Assembly: GCF_000427335.1 (NCBI RefSeq)
Contig: NZ_ATMR01000037.1
Location: forward strand, 1-64,000
DNA length: 64,000 nt
DNA from: Winogradskyella psychrotolerans RS-3
GTDB taxonomy: Bacteria > Bacteroidota > Bacteroidia > Flavobacteriales > Flavobacteriaceae
Direction: 5' to 3'
The translations under genes were made by a program, and so were the position numbers. Under the pieces are notes generated by a model, which saw only the letters and a program-made list of their open reading frames with translations, was not told the DNA's origin and did not search any database. Positions 53,395 through 62,104 of this stretch are shown one piece after another. Positions within the stretch are counted from its first letter, which is position 1. Every line of letters starts with the position of its first letter.

Positions 53395-54261
53395 TTAGTT
53401 TTCTACAGATGTAATAGAAAACATTCCTGTAACATCTGTTGTACCGTTACCTCCAATATTCTCTACAAACTTCATCATTTCAGTAGCTGTATGAGCACTT
53501 GGTGTTGCGTTGTTAGTTATATCTTCAGTTGAAACCAACGTTACTGTGTGGCTATTTCCACTTAATAAATAATCAAAATCTGCATTAATAGCAATTGTTG
53601 GTGCACTATTACCAACAGTTGCAGTAGCAGGTAAGCTTAGTGTAATATCTCTATAAGCATCAACTCCTTGTGTATAATTTTCTTCGTCACCTTCTAAGGT
53701 GCTTCCAGAATGGAAAGACAATTCTTTATTATCTGTATCATAGAAGCCTTCAATTTTAGTAAAACGGTATCCTGTTCCCCATTCCCAATGCATTTCAGTA
53801 TCATTTGATCCTGCGTTATCATAAAACGTTGGGAAACTAACTTGGTCTAAGGTATTTAAGTCTGATCTTACACCTAAACCAAATTTGATTTCCGTGTAAT
53901 CTCCAACAGGAATATCACTTAAAACGTAGCTTAAAGTCTCTGGTTTTGCTTGGTTAACCACCGTTGCGCCTGTATCTAAATTGTTGACGTTATAAGGAAT
54001 TTCAGTACCATCAGCTTTTATAAGACGAATGTTACTGACTACGTATTTTAATTCAGAAAAATGGTGAACTTGTCCTGCATCCGAAGTATTAACGGTAGCT
54101 TCTGCAGAAGTTGCTGCACCAAGAACAATAGGCGTACTGTTAAATGTATTGCTGAATTCTAAAGTCACATTGTTTGCTACGCGGTTGTCGTCATCAGAAC
54201 TACAAGACATAAAAGCAACAAGTACTGCTGCTGATAAAATATATTTTTTAAGATTTTTCAT
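53395..54261 (-). CDS. MbnP-like copper-associated lipoprotein
   Basis: The 288-residue lipoprotein (AAVLVAFMSC, C20, then SSDDDN) has the MbnP family pattern: HHFSELKYVVSNIRLIKADG, FGLGVRSDLNT, and the signature MHWEWGTGYRFTKIEG (M157-G172). In methanotrophs MbnP is the partner of MbnH and binds copper through a site that includes kynurenine made from one of its tryptophans. W159 or W161 are candidate targets. It is followed by the MbnH-like gene. Confidence 0.85.
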   Translation of the reverse strand: MKNLKKYILSAAVLVAFMSCSSDDDNRVANNVTLEFSNTFNSTPIVLGAATSAEATVNTSDAGQVHHFSELKYVVSNIRLIKADGTEIPYNVNNLDTGATVVNQAKPETLSYVLSDIPVGDYTEIKFGLGVRSDLNTLDQVSFPTFYDNAGSNDTEMHWEWGTGYRFTKIEGFYDTDNKELSFHSGSTLEGDEENYTQGVDAYRDITLSLPATATVGNSAPTIAINADFDYLLSGNSHTVTLVSTEDITNNATPSAHTATEMMKFVENIGGNGTTDVTGMFSITSVEN

Positions 54262-54302
54262 TTTTAAATTTGTAATAATTGGTAATTTGTTTTTAAATAA
54301 TA

Positions 54303-54689
54303 TTAAGTGCGATTAAAACCCTGTGTATATATTGGCGGTGGTACCAGGATTTCTAAATAGGGTTCGGTATGCTGAAATTCTTTATAAATCACCAACTCTC
54401 GCTTCTTTGAGATTTTTGGAATTTTTAATTCAATTTCGAAATTTGAACTGAATGCCAAATCGAAATTTCTTGTATTAATAATTTTTTCTGAAGGGCTATC
54501 TTCGGTTTCTTGTAATTCTTTCGTTAAATGACATTTACCATTACATTGTAGTTCTGGTTTGCTTTTATTGATACAAAATTGTTCTATAATGGCTTGTTGG
54601 TTGAGTTTAAAGTTCATAATAACGACGGCTTGCTGCGAAACAACAAACAGAAATATAAAGGTCATTATGAAACTAAAAACACTGCGCAT
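54303..54689 (-). CDS. Small exported CX9CX3C protein (copy 1)
   Basis: The 128-residue protein has an N-terminal signal or anchor (VFSFIMTFIFLFVVSQQ). C39, C49 and C53 form a CX9CX3C motif in FCINKSKPELQCNGKCHLT, with KEL after it, and the C-terminus has VPPPIYTQGFNRT. The same core recurs in the protein at 57908. I know no assigned function for this family. It sits 4 bases after the OprC-like receptor gene and 41 bases before the MbnP-like gene, so a copper-handling accessory is a reasonable inference. Confidence 0.75.
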   Translation of the reverse strand: MRSVFSFIMTFIFLFVVSQQAVVIMNFKLNQQAIIEQFCINKSKPELQCNGKCHLTKELQETEDSPSEKIINTRNFDLAFSSNFEIELKIPKISKKRELVIYKEFQHTEPYLEILVPPPIYTQGFNRT

Positions 54690-54693
54690 CTCT

Positions 54694-56682
54694 TTAGAAA
54701 TTGAATTTTAAAGAAGTGAAAATATTACGTCCCATTCTCGGAATGTTTCCCCAATCGGCATACGTGCTGTAATATTCATTCAATACATTTTCAGCACCAA
54801 CTTGCACGACGGTTTTATAGTCTTTAATGCGGAAGGTGTAATCTGCAGATAAATTCCAAATGGTATAAGACGGTGTTTGGTCTTCACCATATTCTGGACT
54901 GTAATGGATTTGTTCTAAATCTCCATTTATCGATGTTTGAAAACTTAGTTTATGATACTGATAATGAAGTGCTGTTTGATAACTTAAAGGTCTAATAAAC
55001 GGTAAGTTGCTTTCGTTTTCGTCCTTTCCACGTGCGTAAGTTAGAACCCCTTTCCAATGTAAATTATCTAAAATTGAATAACTTCCATTCAGTGAGAAAT
55101 TGAATAACGTTGAATAATCCAAAGACGTGTAGCCTTTAACACCAATAGATTGATAGTTCATTGGGCTACCTAAACTTAAAATTCTACCAATAATATAATT
55201 CTCAATGTAGAAATAATTCACATTAGCTTGAATACTAAATTTATCATCTTTATAACCAGCACTGGCGTTGCCTTCGTATGATATTTCGTTATCAAGATCA
55301 GGGTTTCCAATATAATCGTAACGATCAAAACTATTATAAATGTAATAGCCATAGCCTTCGGAAACCGATGGTGCTCTGTGACCGTAACCACCTCCTACAG
55401 AAAAATTAAATTTATTGATGTTTAATTGATAACCTGCGTGTAGGCTAGGGAGTAGTCTCGTTTTTTCTTGTGGTGTGCCTGGGTGAAATATCCAATTGAA
55501 TTCTACATATTTCGAATGGTTGTAATTGACTCCCAAAGAGCCACCAAAATTCAGTTGACTTTTCTCAGACATTTCCCAAGAATTGTTGATAGAAAGTCCG
55601 GCAAAAGTCGTCGTAACTCCAGGCCAACTGTAAGCAAACATGCTACGCTCGCTTCGGTCTTGAGGATACATGCGCATTTCGGCTGTAGATAAATTATTAT
55701 AAGCATTTAGCTGAATTTCAGAGCTAAAACGATTCTTTTTAATATTGGCTTTAGAGAGCAAACCATACGTGGTACTCCAGCCTGGCATATCCATATGGAC
55801 CAAGTTTTCAGGACGTGTGGTATCATCCATATAATGTTCAATAGCATTAAAATAAATCTTAGTATCTAAGGCTCTGAATAAACCCTTTTCAAAGACTTGT
55901 TTGTATGTTGCTGAGGTAATTAAGGCACGCGATAACCATAAATCCATGGGTAACGCAGGATAGCCAACATCATTCGCTTGGTCATAGATTGCTTCTAACT
56001 TTACAGAAGATAACTCACTTGTTTTGTACGCTAAACCTAAAGACGCATTGAATTTGGTGAATTGTGAATGGTTAACATCATCATTATTTCCGTCCCTATA
56101 ATTTTCTGCGTTACGGAATGCTAAACTTCCATCTACGACAAATTTATCACCAGAATAGGAGGCATTCGCAAGGTTGAAAAACTGCTTATTATTAAATTCA
56201 AAACCTGTCTGGTAAGCACCATTCCATTGCTTTGATAAACCAAAAGGTGTGCTTTTTCGTTTTAAATCAATACTTCCGGCAACGGTTGCACCATGCATAT
56301 TACCTTCTTGCCCAGATTTAATATCAATCGCAGATAAATTATTACTCTCTACATATGAAGTTATAGGGTCCATTTTATCTGTACACGCACCAAAAACGTG
56401 CATACCGTCAATGGTTATTGTAGAGCGTTCCGAACTCATATTGTTTAGTAAAGGTTCCCAAGCATACGCACCGCGTTTAATGAAACTGATATTTTCTGAA
56501 GACGCTAAAAACTCATCAACAGAAACGGCCATTTTCATTTCCGTTTCAATCTTCTTTTTAACGACAGATATTAATTTTACTTCGCTGAGTGCTATAATGC
56601 TGTCTTTCTTTTTTTCTGTGTTTTGTGCCTGGACGAATAATCCTGCAAAAAGCAATAGTATAAGGGGTAGGAATTTCATCAT
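54694..56682 (-). CDS. TonB-dependent copper receptor, OprC/NosA-like
   Basis: The 662-residue receptor has a signal peptide (MMKFLPLILLLFAGLFVQAQ), a plug with FIKRGAYAWEPLLNNMSSER and DGMHVFGACTDKMDPITSY, and a barrel ending MGRNIFTSLKFNF. The CxxxM (C100, M104) in GACTDKM and HxM (H283, M285) in EHYMDD correspond to the copper ligands described for OprC, where a CxxxM-HxM site binds copper ions. MbnP/MbnH-like genes in the same operon agree with copper uptake. Length and motifs separate it from the zinc-type receptor at 48450. Confidence 0.85.
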   Translation of the reverse strand: MMKFLPLILLLFAGLFVQAQNTEKKKDSIIALSEVKLISVVKKKIETEMKMAVSVDEFLASSENISFIKRGAYAWEPLLNNMSSERSTITIDGMHVFGACTDKMDPITSYVESNNLSAIDIKSGQEGNMHGATVAGSIDLKRKSTPFGLSKQWNGAYQTGFEFNNKQFFNLANASYSGDKFVVDGSLAFRNAENYRDGNNDDVNHSQFTKFNASLGLAYKTSELSSVKLEAIYDQANDVGYPALPMDLWLSRALITSATYKQVFEKGLFRALDTKIYFNAIEHYMDDTTRPENLVHMDMPGWSTTYGLLSKANIKKNRFSSEIQLNAYNNLSTAEMRMYPQDRSERSMFAYSWPGVTTTFAGLSINNSWEMSEKSQLNFGGSLGVNYNHSKYVEFNWIFHPGTPQEKTRLLPSLHAGYQLNINKFNFSVGGGYGHRAPSVSEGYGYYIYNSFDRYDYIGNPDLDNEISYEGNASAGYKDDKFSIQANVNYFYIENYIIGRILSLGSPMNYQSIGVKGYTSLDYSTLFNFSLNGSYSILDNLHWKGVLTYARGKDENESNLPFIRPLSYQTALHYQYHKLSFQTSINGDLEQIHYSPEYGEDQTPSYTIWNLSADYTFRIKDYKTVVQVGAENVLNEYYSTYADWGNIPRMGRNIFTSLKFNF

Positions 56683-56684
56683 TA

Positions 56685-57611
56685 TTAGAATAATATATCG
56701 ATATATAGTTCGCTTCTTGCTCCTTCAATTCCTGGTGTGAATTCGGTAGATACTTCTGTGCCTTTTATAATTTCACCAAATTGGTTTTGCAACCTGAAAT
56801 TTAAAGTCCAGTTACCTGTCATAGTATAATTGACGATTCCATAGTACAAACCATCTTCTTGCTGAGTTAAATCTTCATTGTTTAAAGAGGAATGATTCCC
56901 CATTGAGGGTTCTGGCATTCTTGGATCTAATAATAAGGTGTAATCAGCAACTTCAGAATATGAAAACTGAGAAGCATCAGGAAAAGTATCAGCCTCATTA
57001 CTAGGTGGATTGTATGTGTAGATGCCTGCAACCAATTCATTTTGTGCAATTTTGGGTTTCTGTGGTGCTACTAAAGCTATAAAATATTGCTCACCATCAC
57101 TTCCTGTAAAGGAGGTCATGTTTAAATTCATATTAGTTTGCGCTTCTACAATAATATCTTGGTCAACCGTATACGTTTGGTCATTGTCGGTAAATGAGAG
57201 GTATAGTTTCCAGTTTTCTGAATCGGTACTTTCATTGGTGAAGACAGCGTAGCCAGAATAATAATCCTCTGTGGAATTATAATTTAAATTATAACGATGT
57301 GGACCCGAAGAATTATTACCATTATAATTAGTGCTAATAGGTAAGAATGTGATTTCTGACGTATTTAAACTTTCGTTAGTTTGAATGTTGGTAATTTTTA
57401 AACGGAAGTCATTGTAACCTTTATAGAAGGTTCCGTTTAAGGCTTCAATACTAATCTGATAGTCATTTTTAGTGAAGGAAATGACTTCGAGATATTCAAA
57501 ATGCTCTGTAACTATAGTGCTTATTTCAGATTCGTAATCGGTTTTATCTAGAGTACACGATGTAACCGCAACAAGAATTGCAGCCACGAGAAAAATGCTT
57601 TTCTTCATCAC
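56685..57611 (-). CDS. Lipoprotein with Met/His-rich YtkA/FixH-like segment
   Basis: The 308-residue lipoprotein (IFLVAAILVAVTSC, C19) leads the probable copper operon, ending two bases before the receptor gene. Residues about 230-280 (DPRMPEPSMGNHSSLNNED, then GLYYGIVNYTMTGNWTLNFR) resemble the YtkA/FixH-type beta-sandwich. That module often carries MP-x-MG-H residues and is found near copper or cytochrome oxidase genes. The rest is not recognised. Surface or periplasmic copper binding is an inference. Confidence 0.7.
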   Translation of the reverse strand: MMKKSIFLVAAILVAVTSCTLDKTDYESEISTIVTEHFEYLEVISFTKNDYQISIEALNGTFYKGYNDFRLKITNIQTNESLNTSEITFLPISTNYNGNNSSGPHRYNLNYNSTEDYYSGYAVFTNESTDSENWKLYLSFTDNDQTYTVDQDIIVEAQTNMNLNMTSFTGSDGEQYFIALVAPQKPKIAQNELVAGIYTYNPPSNEADTFPDASQFSYSEVADYTLLLDPRMPEPSMGNHSSLNNEDLTQQEDGLYYGIVNYTMTGNWTLNFRLQNQFGEIIKGTEVSTEFTPGIEGARSELYIDILF

Positions 57612-57907
57612 TTATAAGTGTTTTATTAAAAAAATAAGATGTAGCTGCAGCTATTTTAATACTTAAACGCTGTTTAGATAGTAACAACATTAGTATCAAA
57701 TTAAGTACGTAGAAAGACAGAAATTACTGTTAGTTTCGCTGCAAACGAGACGTAGAAACCTTGTCTATGTAGAATAGTAGATATACAGCAAAAGTGTTAG
57801 ATTATTAATTAGCTCTAATTAATGATCTATGGATGCAGTGCATAGCCTAATGATAAATCACTTAGCGACATACTAATTCTATAAGTTACAGAGGTTCTAT
57901 TTTAAAA
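57612..57907. other. Gene-free stretch with hairpins
   Basis: I see no gene here. A perfect AT-rich palindrome ATTAATTAG/CTAATTAAT (57804-57823, two-base centre) and a CTATG/CATAG hairpin just after it are the only structures. The promoter of the copper operon should lie near 57640. Confidence 0.45.
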
Positions 57908-58273
57908 TTAAGCGAGCGGAGGGTGGAAAATAAAATTCATAAAATTGAATTTATATATTTTATGATATGAAGTGTTTATTTTTGAATTTTCTTCTTTTAC
58001 GATACTATCTAAAGTATTAATAAAAATATCTTGAAAGAAAACAACTTGATGTTCCGTGGCAGAAGATTGGTTTTTATCGCTACTTTTTTCAGAATCGGAA
58101 GCCTTAGCTAATTCCTTTTTTAAATAGCATTTACCATTACAACCCATTTCTGGGGTTTCTTTGTTAACACAAAGCTCATTTTTAATGTAGTCATAAAAAG
58201 CAGCATACTCCACAAATGGAATCGTAGGTTTTAAAAGCATAAATAATGCTAAAAAGAGTGTCGCTGTTTTCAC
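57908..58273 (-). CDS. Small exported CX9CX3C protein (copy 2)
   Basis: The 121-residue protein has an N-terminal hydrophobic segment (ATLFLALFMLLKPTIPF) and C35, C45, C49 in LCVNKETPEMGCNGKCYLK, matching the protein at 54303 residue for residue in Cys spacing and in the NK..PE..CNGKC.L.KEL core. A Ser/Lys-rich middle and a HPPLA end follow. It stands alone upstream of the copper operon on the same strand. Function unknown; the shared motif suggests the same metal or thiol chemistry. Confidence 0.72.
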   Translation of the reverse strand: MKTATLFLALFMLLKPTIPFVEYAAFYDYIKNELCVNKETPEMGCNGKCYLKKELAKASDSEKSSDKNQSSATEHQVVFFQDIFINTLDSIVKEENSKINTSYHKIYKFNFMNFIFHPPLA

Positions 58274-58480
58274 AATCCAAAGGTCTTCAATTATTTTAAA
58301 ATTTCCTAATATTTTTAGATTTGAAACCCGTGATGCTATTCCTATAATTGAAAAATCAGTGATTGTTATTTATCGTGTCTTAATTTAGACGCGAATTTAA
58401 TTTTTTGACATTATTTTTAGAGCATTAACTAAAAAGAGTCTTTAATTTGCAGAAAGGATCTATGCGCTCAAAAAACGAAT

Positions 58481-59428
58481 ATGAAGATTGATAAATTCGT
58501 CCTATGTATTATAGGAATTATAATATTAGCTTACTTTTTTCCACAATGGGGAATAGAAAATAGCGAAATTCCAATCGACACAATTAGTGCTATAGGAATT
58601 TCGCTTATATTCTTTTTCTATGGATTGAAGTTACATCCAACCCAATTAAAAGCAGGACTTAAAAATTGGAAGTTGCATCTTTTAGTGCAAGGTTCTACTT
58701 TTTTAATGTTTCCGTTGTTAGTGTTATTGCTACGTCCATTTATTCAAAATGAGGAGCAAGAAACGATTTGGTTAGCCTTCTTTTTCTTGGCAGCATTACC
58801 ATCAACAGTATCATCGTCTGTAGTTATGGTCTCAATGGCAAAAGGAAATATACCAGCAGCGATTTTTAATGCCAGTATTTCAGGGATTATAGGGATTCTT
58901 CTTACTCCACTTTGGATGGGATTATTTGTAGATCCTACGCAAACGGATTTTGATTTTACAGAAATCTACCTAAAGCTCATTATTCAGATTATATTACCTG
59001 TAATATTAGGATTACTCTTACAACGTTTTTGGGGTGATTTTGCTCGTAAACACAGTAGTAAATTAACGTTGTTTGATAAGTCTATTATCTTATTAATAAT
59101 CTACAAAAGTTTCTCGGCATCGTTCTATAACAATATGTTTAGTGCGGTGTCACTTTTTGATTTAGTCTTACTTTTAATTGGTGTAATGGTGCTATTTATA
59201 ATCGCTTTTTCTTTGACTGGTTTTATGGCTAAAAAACTTGGTCTTAATAGAGAAGACAAAATTACAGCTCAGTTTTGCGGCACTAAAAAATCATTAGTTC
59301 ATGGTACTGTTTTTTCTAAGATTCTTTTCGGTAATATGGCGACTATTGGTGTTATTTTATTGCCACTGATGTTGTTTCATGCTATTCAGATATTGGTTAT
59401 AAGCGTCATTGCATCAAAAGATCGCTAA
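58481..59428 (+). CDS. Bile acid:sodium symporter family (SBF-like) transporter
   Basis: The 315-residue inner-membrane protein has nine or ten hydrophobic segments. It matches the SBF-like (PF13593-type) branch: FFYGLKLHPTQLKAGLKNW, ALPSTVSSSVVMVSMAKGN, FNASISGIIGILLTP and QFCGTKKSLVHGTVFSKI. Conserved polar residues of the crossing helices are present (PSTVSSSV). Substrates of bacterial members are mostly unproved. It is divergent from the CX9CX3C gene and has no obvious operon partner. Confidence 0.9.
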   Translation: MKIDKFVLCIIGIIILAYFFPQWGIENSEIPIDTISAIGISLIFFFYGLKLHPTQLKAGLKNWKLHLLVQGSTFLMFPLLVLLLRPFIQNEEQETIWLAFFFLAALPSTVSSSVVMVSMAKGNIPAAIFNASISGIIGILLTPLWMGLFVDPTQTDFDFTEIYLKLIIQIILPVILGLLLQRFWGDFARKHSSKLTLFDKSIILLIIYKSFSASFYNNMFSAVSLFDLVLLLIGVMVLFIIAFSLTGFMAKKLGLNREDKITAQFCGTKKSLVHGTVFSKILFGNMATIGVILLPLMLFHAIQILVISVIASKDR

Positions 59429-59480
59429 ACCATAGAATTGGTGCACCTATAGAGCATAAATTTGATTTGATTACAGGTGA

Positions 59481-59633
59481 TTAAAACCACTTGAAATGTA
59501 TTCCTGAGATTGCTACAGCTGCGACTAAAATTAGTAATACAATTATTATAAACCATGCCCCAAATTTAGTTTTAGCATCTTTTTGAAAAACATAATCTCT
59601 TCTTTTTTCTTCTTCGTCTTTTACAAATTTCAT
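59481..59633 (-). CDS. Small membrane protein, 50 residues
   Basis: A short frame from ATG 59633 to TAA 59481 reads MKFVKDEEEKRRDYVFQKD, then AKTKFGAW, then one membrane segment (about residues 28-45, FIIIVLLILVAAVAISG) and IHFKWF. The charged cytosolic head and clean helix look like a real gene rather than chance. It lies 12 bases before the end of the aldehyde dehydrogenase gene in the direction of transcription, so it is probably co-transcribed with it. Function unknown. Confidence 0.65.
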   Translation of the reverse strand: MKFVKDEEEKRRDYVFQKDAKTKFGAWFIIIVLLILVAAVAISGIHFKWF

Positions 59634-59645
59634 AATTTCTTTCTT

Positions 59646-61007
59646 TTACTTGTTAATATAAGTTGTCTTAATGTTTACAAAGGCCAATATGCCTTCTTTA
59701 GATAATTCCCTACCATATCCTGAAATTTTTGTTCCACCAAAAGGTAGTCTAGGATCAGACTTCACCAACTCATTGATAAAAAAGCCACCGTCTTCAATTT
59801 CTGAAACGCGTTTTGATGCCGCTTCATAATTTGAAGTAAAAACCATAGTTCCCAGCCCAAATTTTGAGTTTGCAGCTGCTTCGTAAGCGTCATCTTCCGT
59901 TTTTACTTTTATAATAGCGGCAACGGGACCGAAAGTTTCTTCTTTAAATACGGGCATTTCAGTAGTTACTTCGGTTAAAATTGTCGGTTCGTAATAAGCT
60001 CCATTTCTTTTATGACCTTTTATGACTTTAGCTCCTAAATCAATTGATTGTTGAACTTGTTTTTCTAAAGTTTCTGCTAAATCTTCACGAGCCAAACAAG
60101 ATATTGTGGTGTCTTCTTCCAATGGATTTCCATATTTTAAACTTTTCACTTTGGAAGTGAATTTAGTCATGAACTCGTCATAAATAGATTCAACAACAAT
60201 AAAGCGTTTTGCAGCAATACAACTTTGTCCAGAGTTTTGCATTCTCGCTTTGACGATAGTGTCTATATATTTGTCTAAATCCGCATCTTTTAGTATGATA
60301 CACGCGTTATTTCCGCCTAATTCTAAAAGCGACGGTTTTAAATTTTTACCTGCCAATTCTGCGATTTTTCGACCTGCTTTTTCGCTTCCAGTTAAAGACA
60401 CTGCTTTTACAGTATCATTTCCCATAAGGTCTTCAATAGTTTCATGATCTGTTACAAGTGTTTGAAAACATCCTTTTGGGAATCCTGCATCTATAAATAG
60501 TTTTTCAATGGCAAGAGCACAACCAGTAACATTAGAAGCGTGTTTTAAAAGTGCCACATTCCCTGCAGTTAATGTCGGGATTGCGAACCGAAATACTTGC
60601 CAAAACGGATAATTCCAAGGCATAATGGCTAACACACAGCCTAAAGGATCATAGCTTATAAAGCTTTCGTGCGCTTCGGTTTCAATAATAGCATCTTGTA
60701 AAAATTGTTCTGCATTTTTGGAATAAAAATCAATGAGATAGATACATTTATCAATTTCAGCTTCACTTTCAAGAATTGGTTTTCCCATTTCTTCCGTCAT
60801 TAGTAAACTCAAGTGTTGCTTGTTTCTGAATACTTCCTCAGCTAAATTTTGTAATAATTCTATGCGTTCTTCAATTTCAAGCTCTTTCCACGTTTTAAAA
60901 GTGGAGTCTGCCAATTCAAGTTTCTCTTTCAATTTTGATTTTGAATCTTGTGTATAGGTCTCAAGATGATTCCCATTAAAAGGGTTAAATGTTTTTATAG
61001 ATTTCAT
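59646..61007 (-). CDS. NAD(P)-dependent aldehyde dehydrogenase, succinate-semialdehyde type
   Basis: The 453-residue enzyme has the general base E229 in LLELGGNN and the nucleophile C263 in NSGQSCIAAKRF. MPWNYPFWQVFRF, LKHASNVTGCA, EETFGPVAAI and DPRLPFGGTKISGYGREL are the family boxes. The short form of about 455 residues and the GQSCIA context match succinate-semialdehyde dehydrogenases of the Sad/GabD2 type. The substrate is a family-level guess. The 50-residue membrane protein follows. Confidence 0.9.
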   Translation of the reverse strand: MKSIKTFNPFNGNHLETYTQDSKSKLKEKLELADSTFKTWKELEIEERIELLQNLAEEVFRNKQHLSLLMTEEMGKPILESEAEIDKCIYLIDFYSKNAEQFLQDAIIETEAHESFISYDPLGCVLAIMPWNYPFWQVFRFAIPTLTAGNVALLKHASNVTGCALAIEKLFIDAGFPKGCFQTLVTDHETIEDLMGNDTVKAVSLTGSEKAGRKIAELAGKNLKPSLLELGGNNACIILKDADLDKYIDTIVKARMQNSGQSCIAAKRFIVVESIYDEFMTKFTSKVKSLKYGNPLEEDTTISCLAREDLAETLEKQVQQSIDLGAKVIKGHKRNGAYYEPTILTEVTTEMPVFKEETFGPVAAIIKVKTEDDAYEAAANSKFGLGTMVFTSNYEAASKRVSEIEDGGFFINELVKSDPRLPFGGTKISGYGRELSKEGILAFVNIKTTYINK

Positions 61008-61122
61008 AGGCGTAGTTATCTTTCAAATTTAGATATATCAAGCAAAACGTGTTAATTCTATTACTAAAATGTTTGACGCTAATAGTAAATAGCATTTCAG
61101 CTAATATTACTATCTAAAGAGT

Positions 61123-61153
61123 CAAATTGTAGCTTGTATTACGTATATCTTTG
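61123..61153 (+). promoter_or_regulatory. Promoter of the YtxH operon
   Basis: TATCTTTG (61146-61153) is the -7 element. TTG (61127-61129) lies 16 bases upstream inside CAAATTGTAGCT (61123-61134), a 12-mer also present in the hemerythrin gene promoter at 63351-63362. Confidence 0.65.
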
Positions 61154-61202
61154 TATCACAGCAACGTGCTGAAGATTAAAAATAATTATAAAATATAATA
61201 TC

Positions 61203-61535
61203 ATGAGTAATAACGGAAATACAGTTTTAGGAATTTTAGCAGGAACAGCAGTTGGAGCAGTTTTAGGAATTTTATTCGCACCGGATAAGGGTAGTGTAAC
61301 ACGACAAAGAATTGCAGACGAAGCAGCAACAAAAAGAGACTTAATGGCTGAAAAAGCGACTGAACTTAGAGATTCTTTAGGTAATACTATTTTATCACAG
61401 AAAGAAAACCTAGATGAGCAAGTAGAATATATTGTTTCTAATGCGAGTTATAAAGCAGAAGATGTGATTACCACACTTGAATCTAAATTAAGAGATTTAA
61501 AAGAAAAGAATAAAACTTTACAGAAAAAAGCATAA
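61203..61535 (+). CDS. YtxH domain protein
   Basis: The 110-residue protein starts with a glycine-rich membrane segment (VLGILAGTAVGAVLGILFAP) typical of YtxH, then DKGSVTRQRIADEA and a long amphipathic helix or coiled coil (VEYIVSNASYKAEDVITTLE) ending basic. YtxH proteins are general-stress proteins in firmicutes; a similar role is inferred. It is the first of three closely packed genes (gaps 3 and 1 bases). Confidence 0.88.
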   Translation: MSNNGNTVLGILAGTAVGAVLGILFAPDKGSVTRQRIADEAATKRDLMAEKATELRDSLGNTILSQKENLDEQVEYIVSNASYKAEDVITTLESKLRDLKEKNKTLQKKA

Positions 61536-61538
61536 TCC

Positions 61539-61886
61539 ATGAGTGTATTTAATGATATAAATCACACAACAGAAAAAGCTTCTCAGATTGGTGAGCGCTA
61601 TATTAGAGCGTCTCACCAATACTTTAAGTTGAAAGTTTTTCAGCAATTAACCCTTTCACTAAGTTTAGTGACAAAGGTTTTGGCTGTTGGTAGCCTTTTG
61701 TTCGCCGGATTGGTTTTTCTGTCTATTGCAGGAGCCATAGAATTAGGTAATGCCGTGAATAGTTATTCATTGGGATTTTTGTTAGTTGGTCTAATTTACG
61801 TAACAATTTCAGTTTTAATCTATTTGCTTAGAGCTAAATTCAACACGTATATTATAAAAAAAGTAGGACTTAAATTTTTTAATTAA
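61539..61886 (+). CDS. Holin-like/DUF1469-type membrane protein, 115 residues
   Basis: The protein has a soluble amphipathic N-terminus (EKASQIGERYIRASHQYFKL) and two membrane segments (about 44-67 and 76-98) with a glycine-rich turn, ending in a basic segment (KFNTYIIKKVGLKF). This layout is common in phage-holin-superfamily or competence-like proteins of flavobacteria and does not by itself imply a phage. It lies between the YtxH and DUF6327 genes. Confidence 0.75.
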   Translation: MSVFNDINHTTEKASQIGERYIRASHQYFKLKVFQQLTLSLSLVTKVLAVGSLLFAGLVFLSIAGAIELGNAVNSYSLGFLLVGLIYVTISVLIYLLRAKFNTYIIKKVGLKFFN

Positions 61887-61887
61887 T

Positions 61888-62094
61888 ATGAAGACATATA
61901 CTACATTTACAGATATAGATAACGATTTAAAACTGCACAAGTTAGAACGCGATATTGCTTGGGAGGAACTTAAATTAATTAAAACGGAGTACAAACAAGA
62001 TTTAGAGCCTCTAAACTGGATAAGCACAGCCTTAAAACTAACAGGAAAATATAGTTTTATCGCTATGATTAGAAACTGGCTTTTTAAAAAGTAA
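61888..62094 (+). CDS. DUF6327 family protein, 68 residues
   Basis: The protein (MKTYTTFTDIDNDLKLHKLE then RDIAWEELKL) is mostly helical with a basic C-terminal amphipathic segment (TGKYSFIAMIRNWLFKK) that could touch the membrane. It closes the three-gene YtxH operon, one base after the previous stop. This gene trio recurs in flavobacteria. Function unknown. Confidence 0.78.
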   Translation: MKTYTTFTDIDNDLKLHKLERDIAWEELKLIKTEYKQDLEPLNWISTALKLTGKYSFIAMIRNWLFKK

Positions 62095-62104
62095 GTTGCT
62101 TAAT

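Noticed and set aside
61539-61886. Phage region suggested by a holin-like protein
   Set aside because: No other phage genes are near. The protein belongs to a recurrent YtxH/holin-like/DUF6327 stress-type trio.
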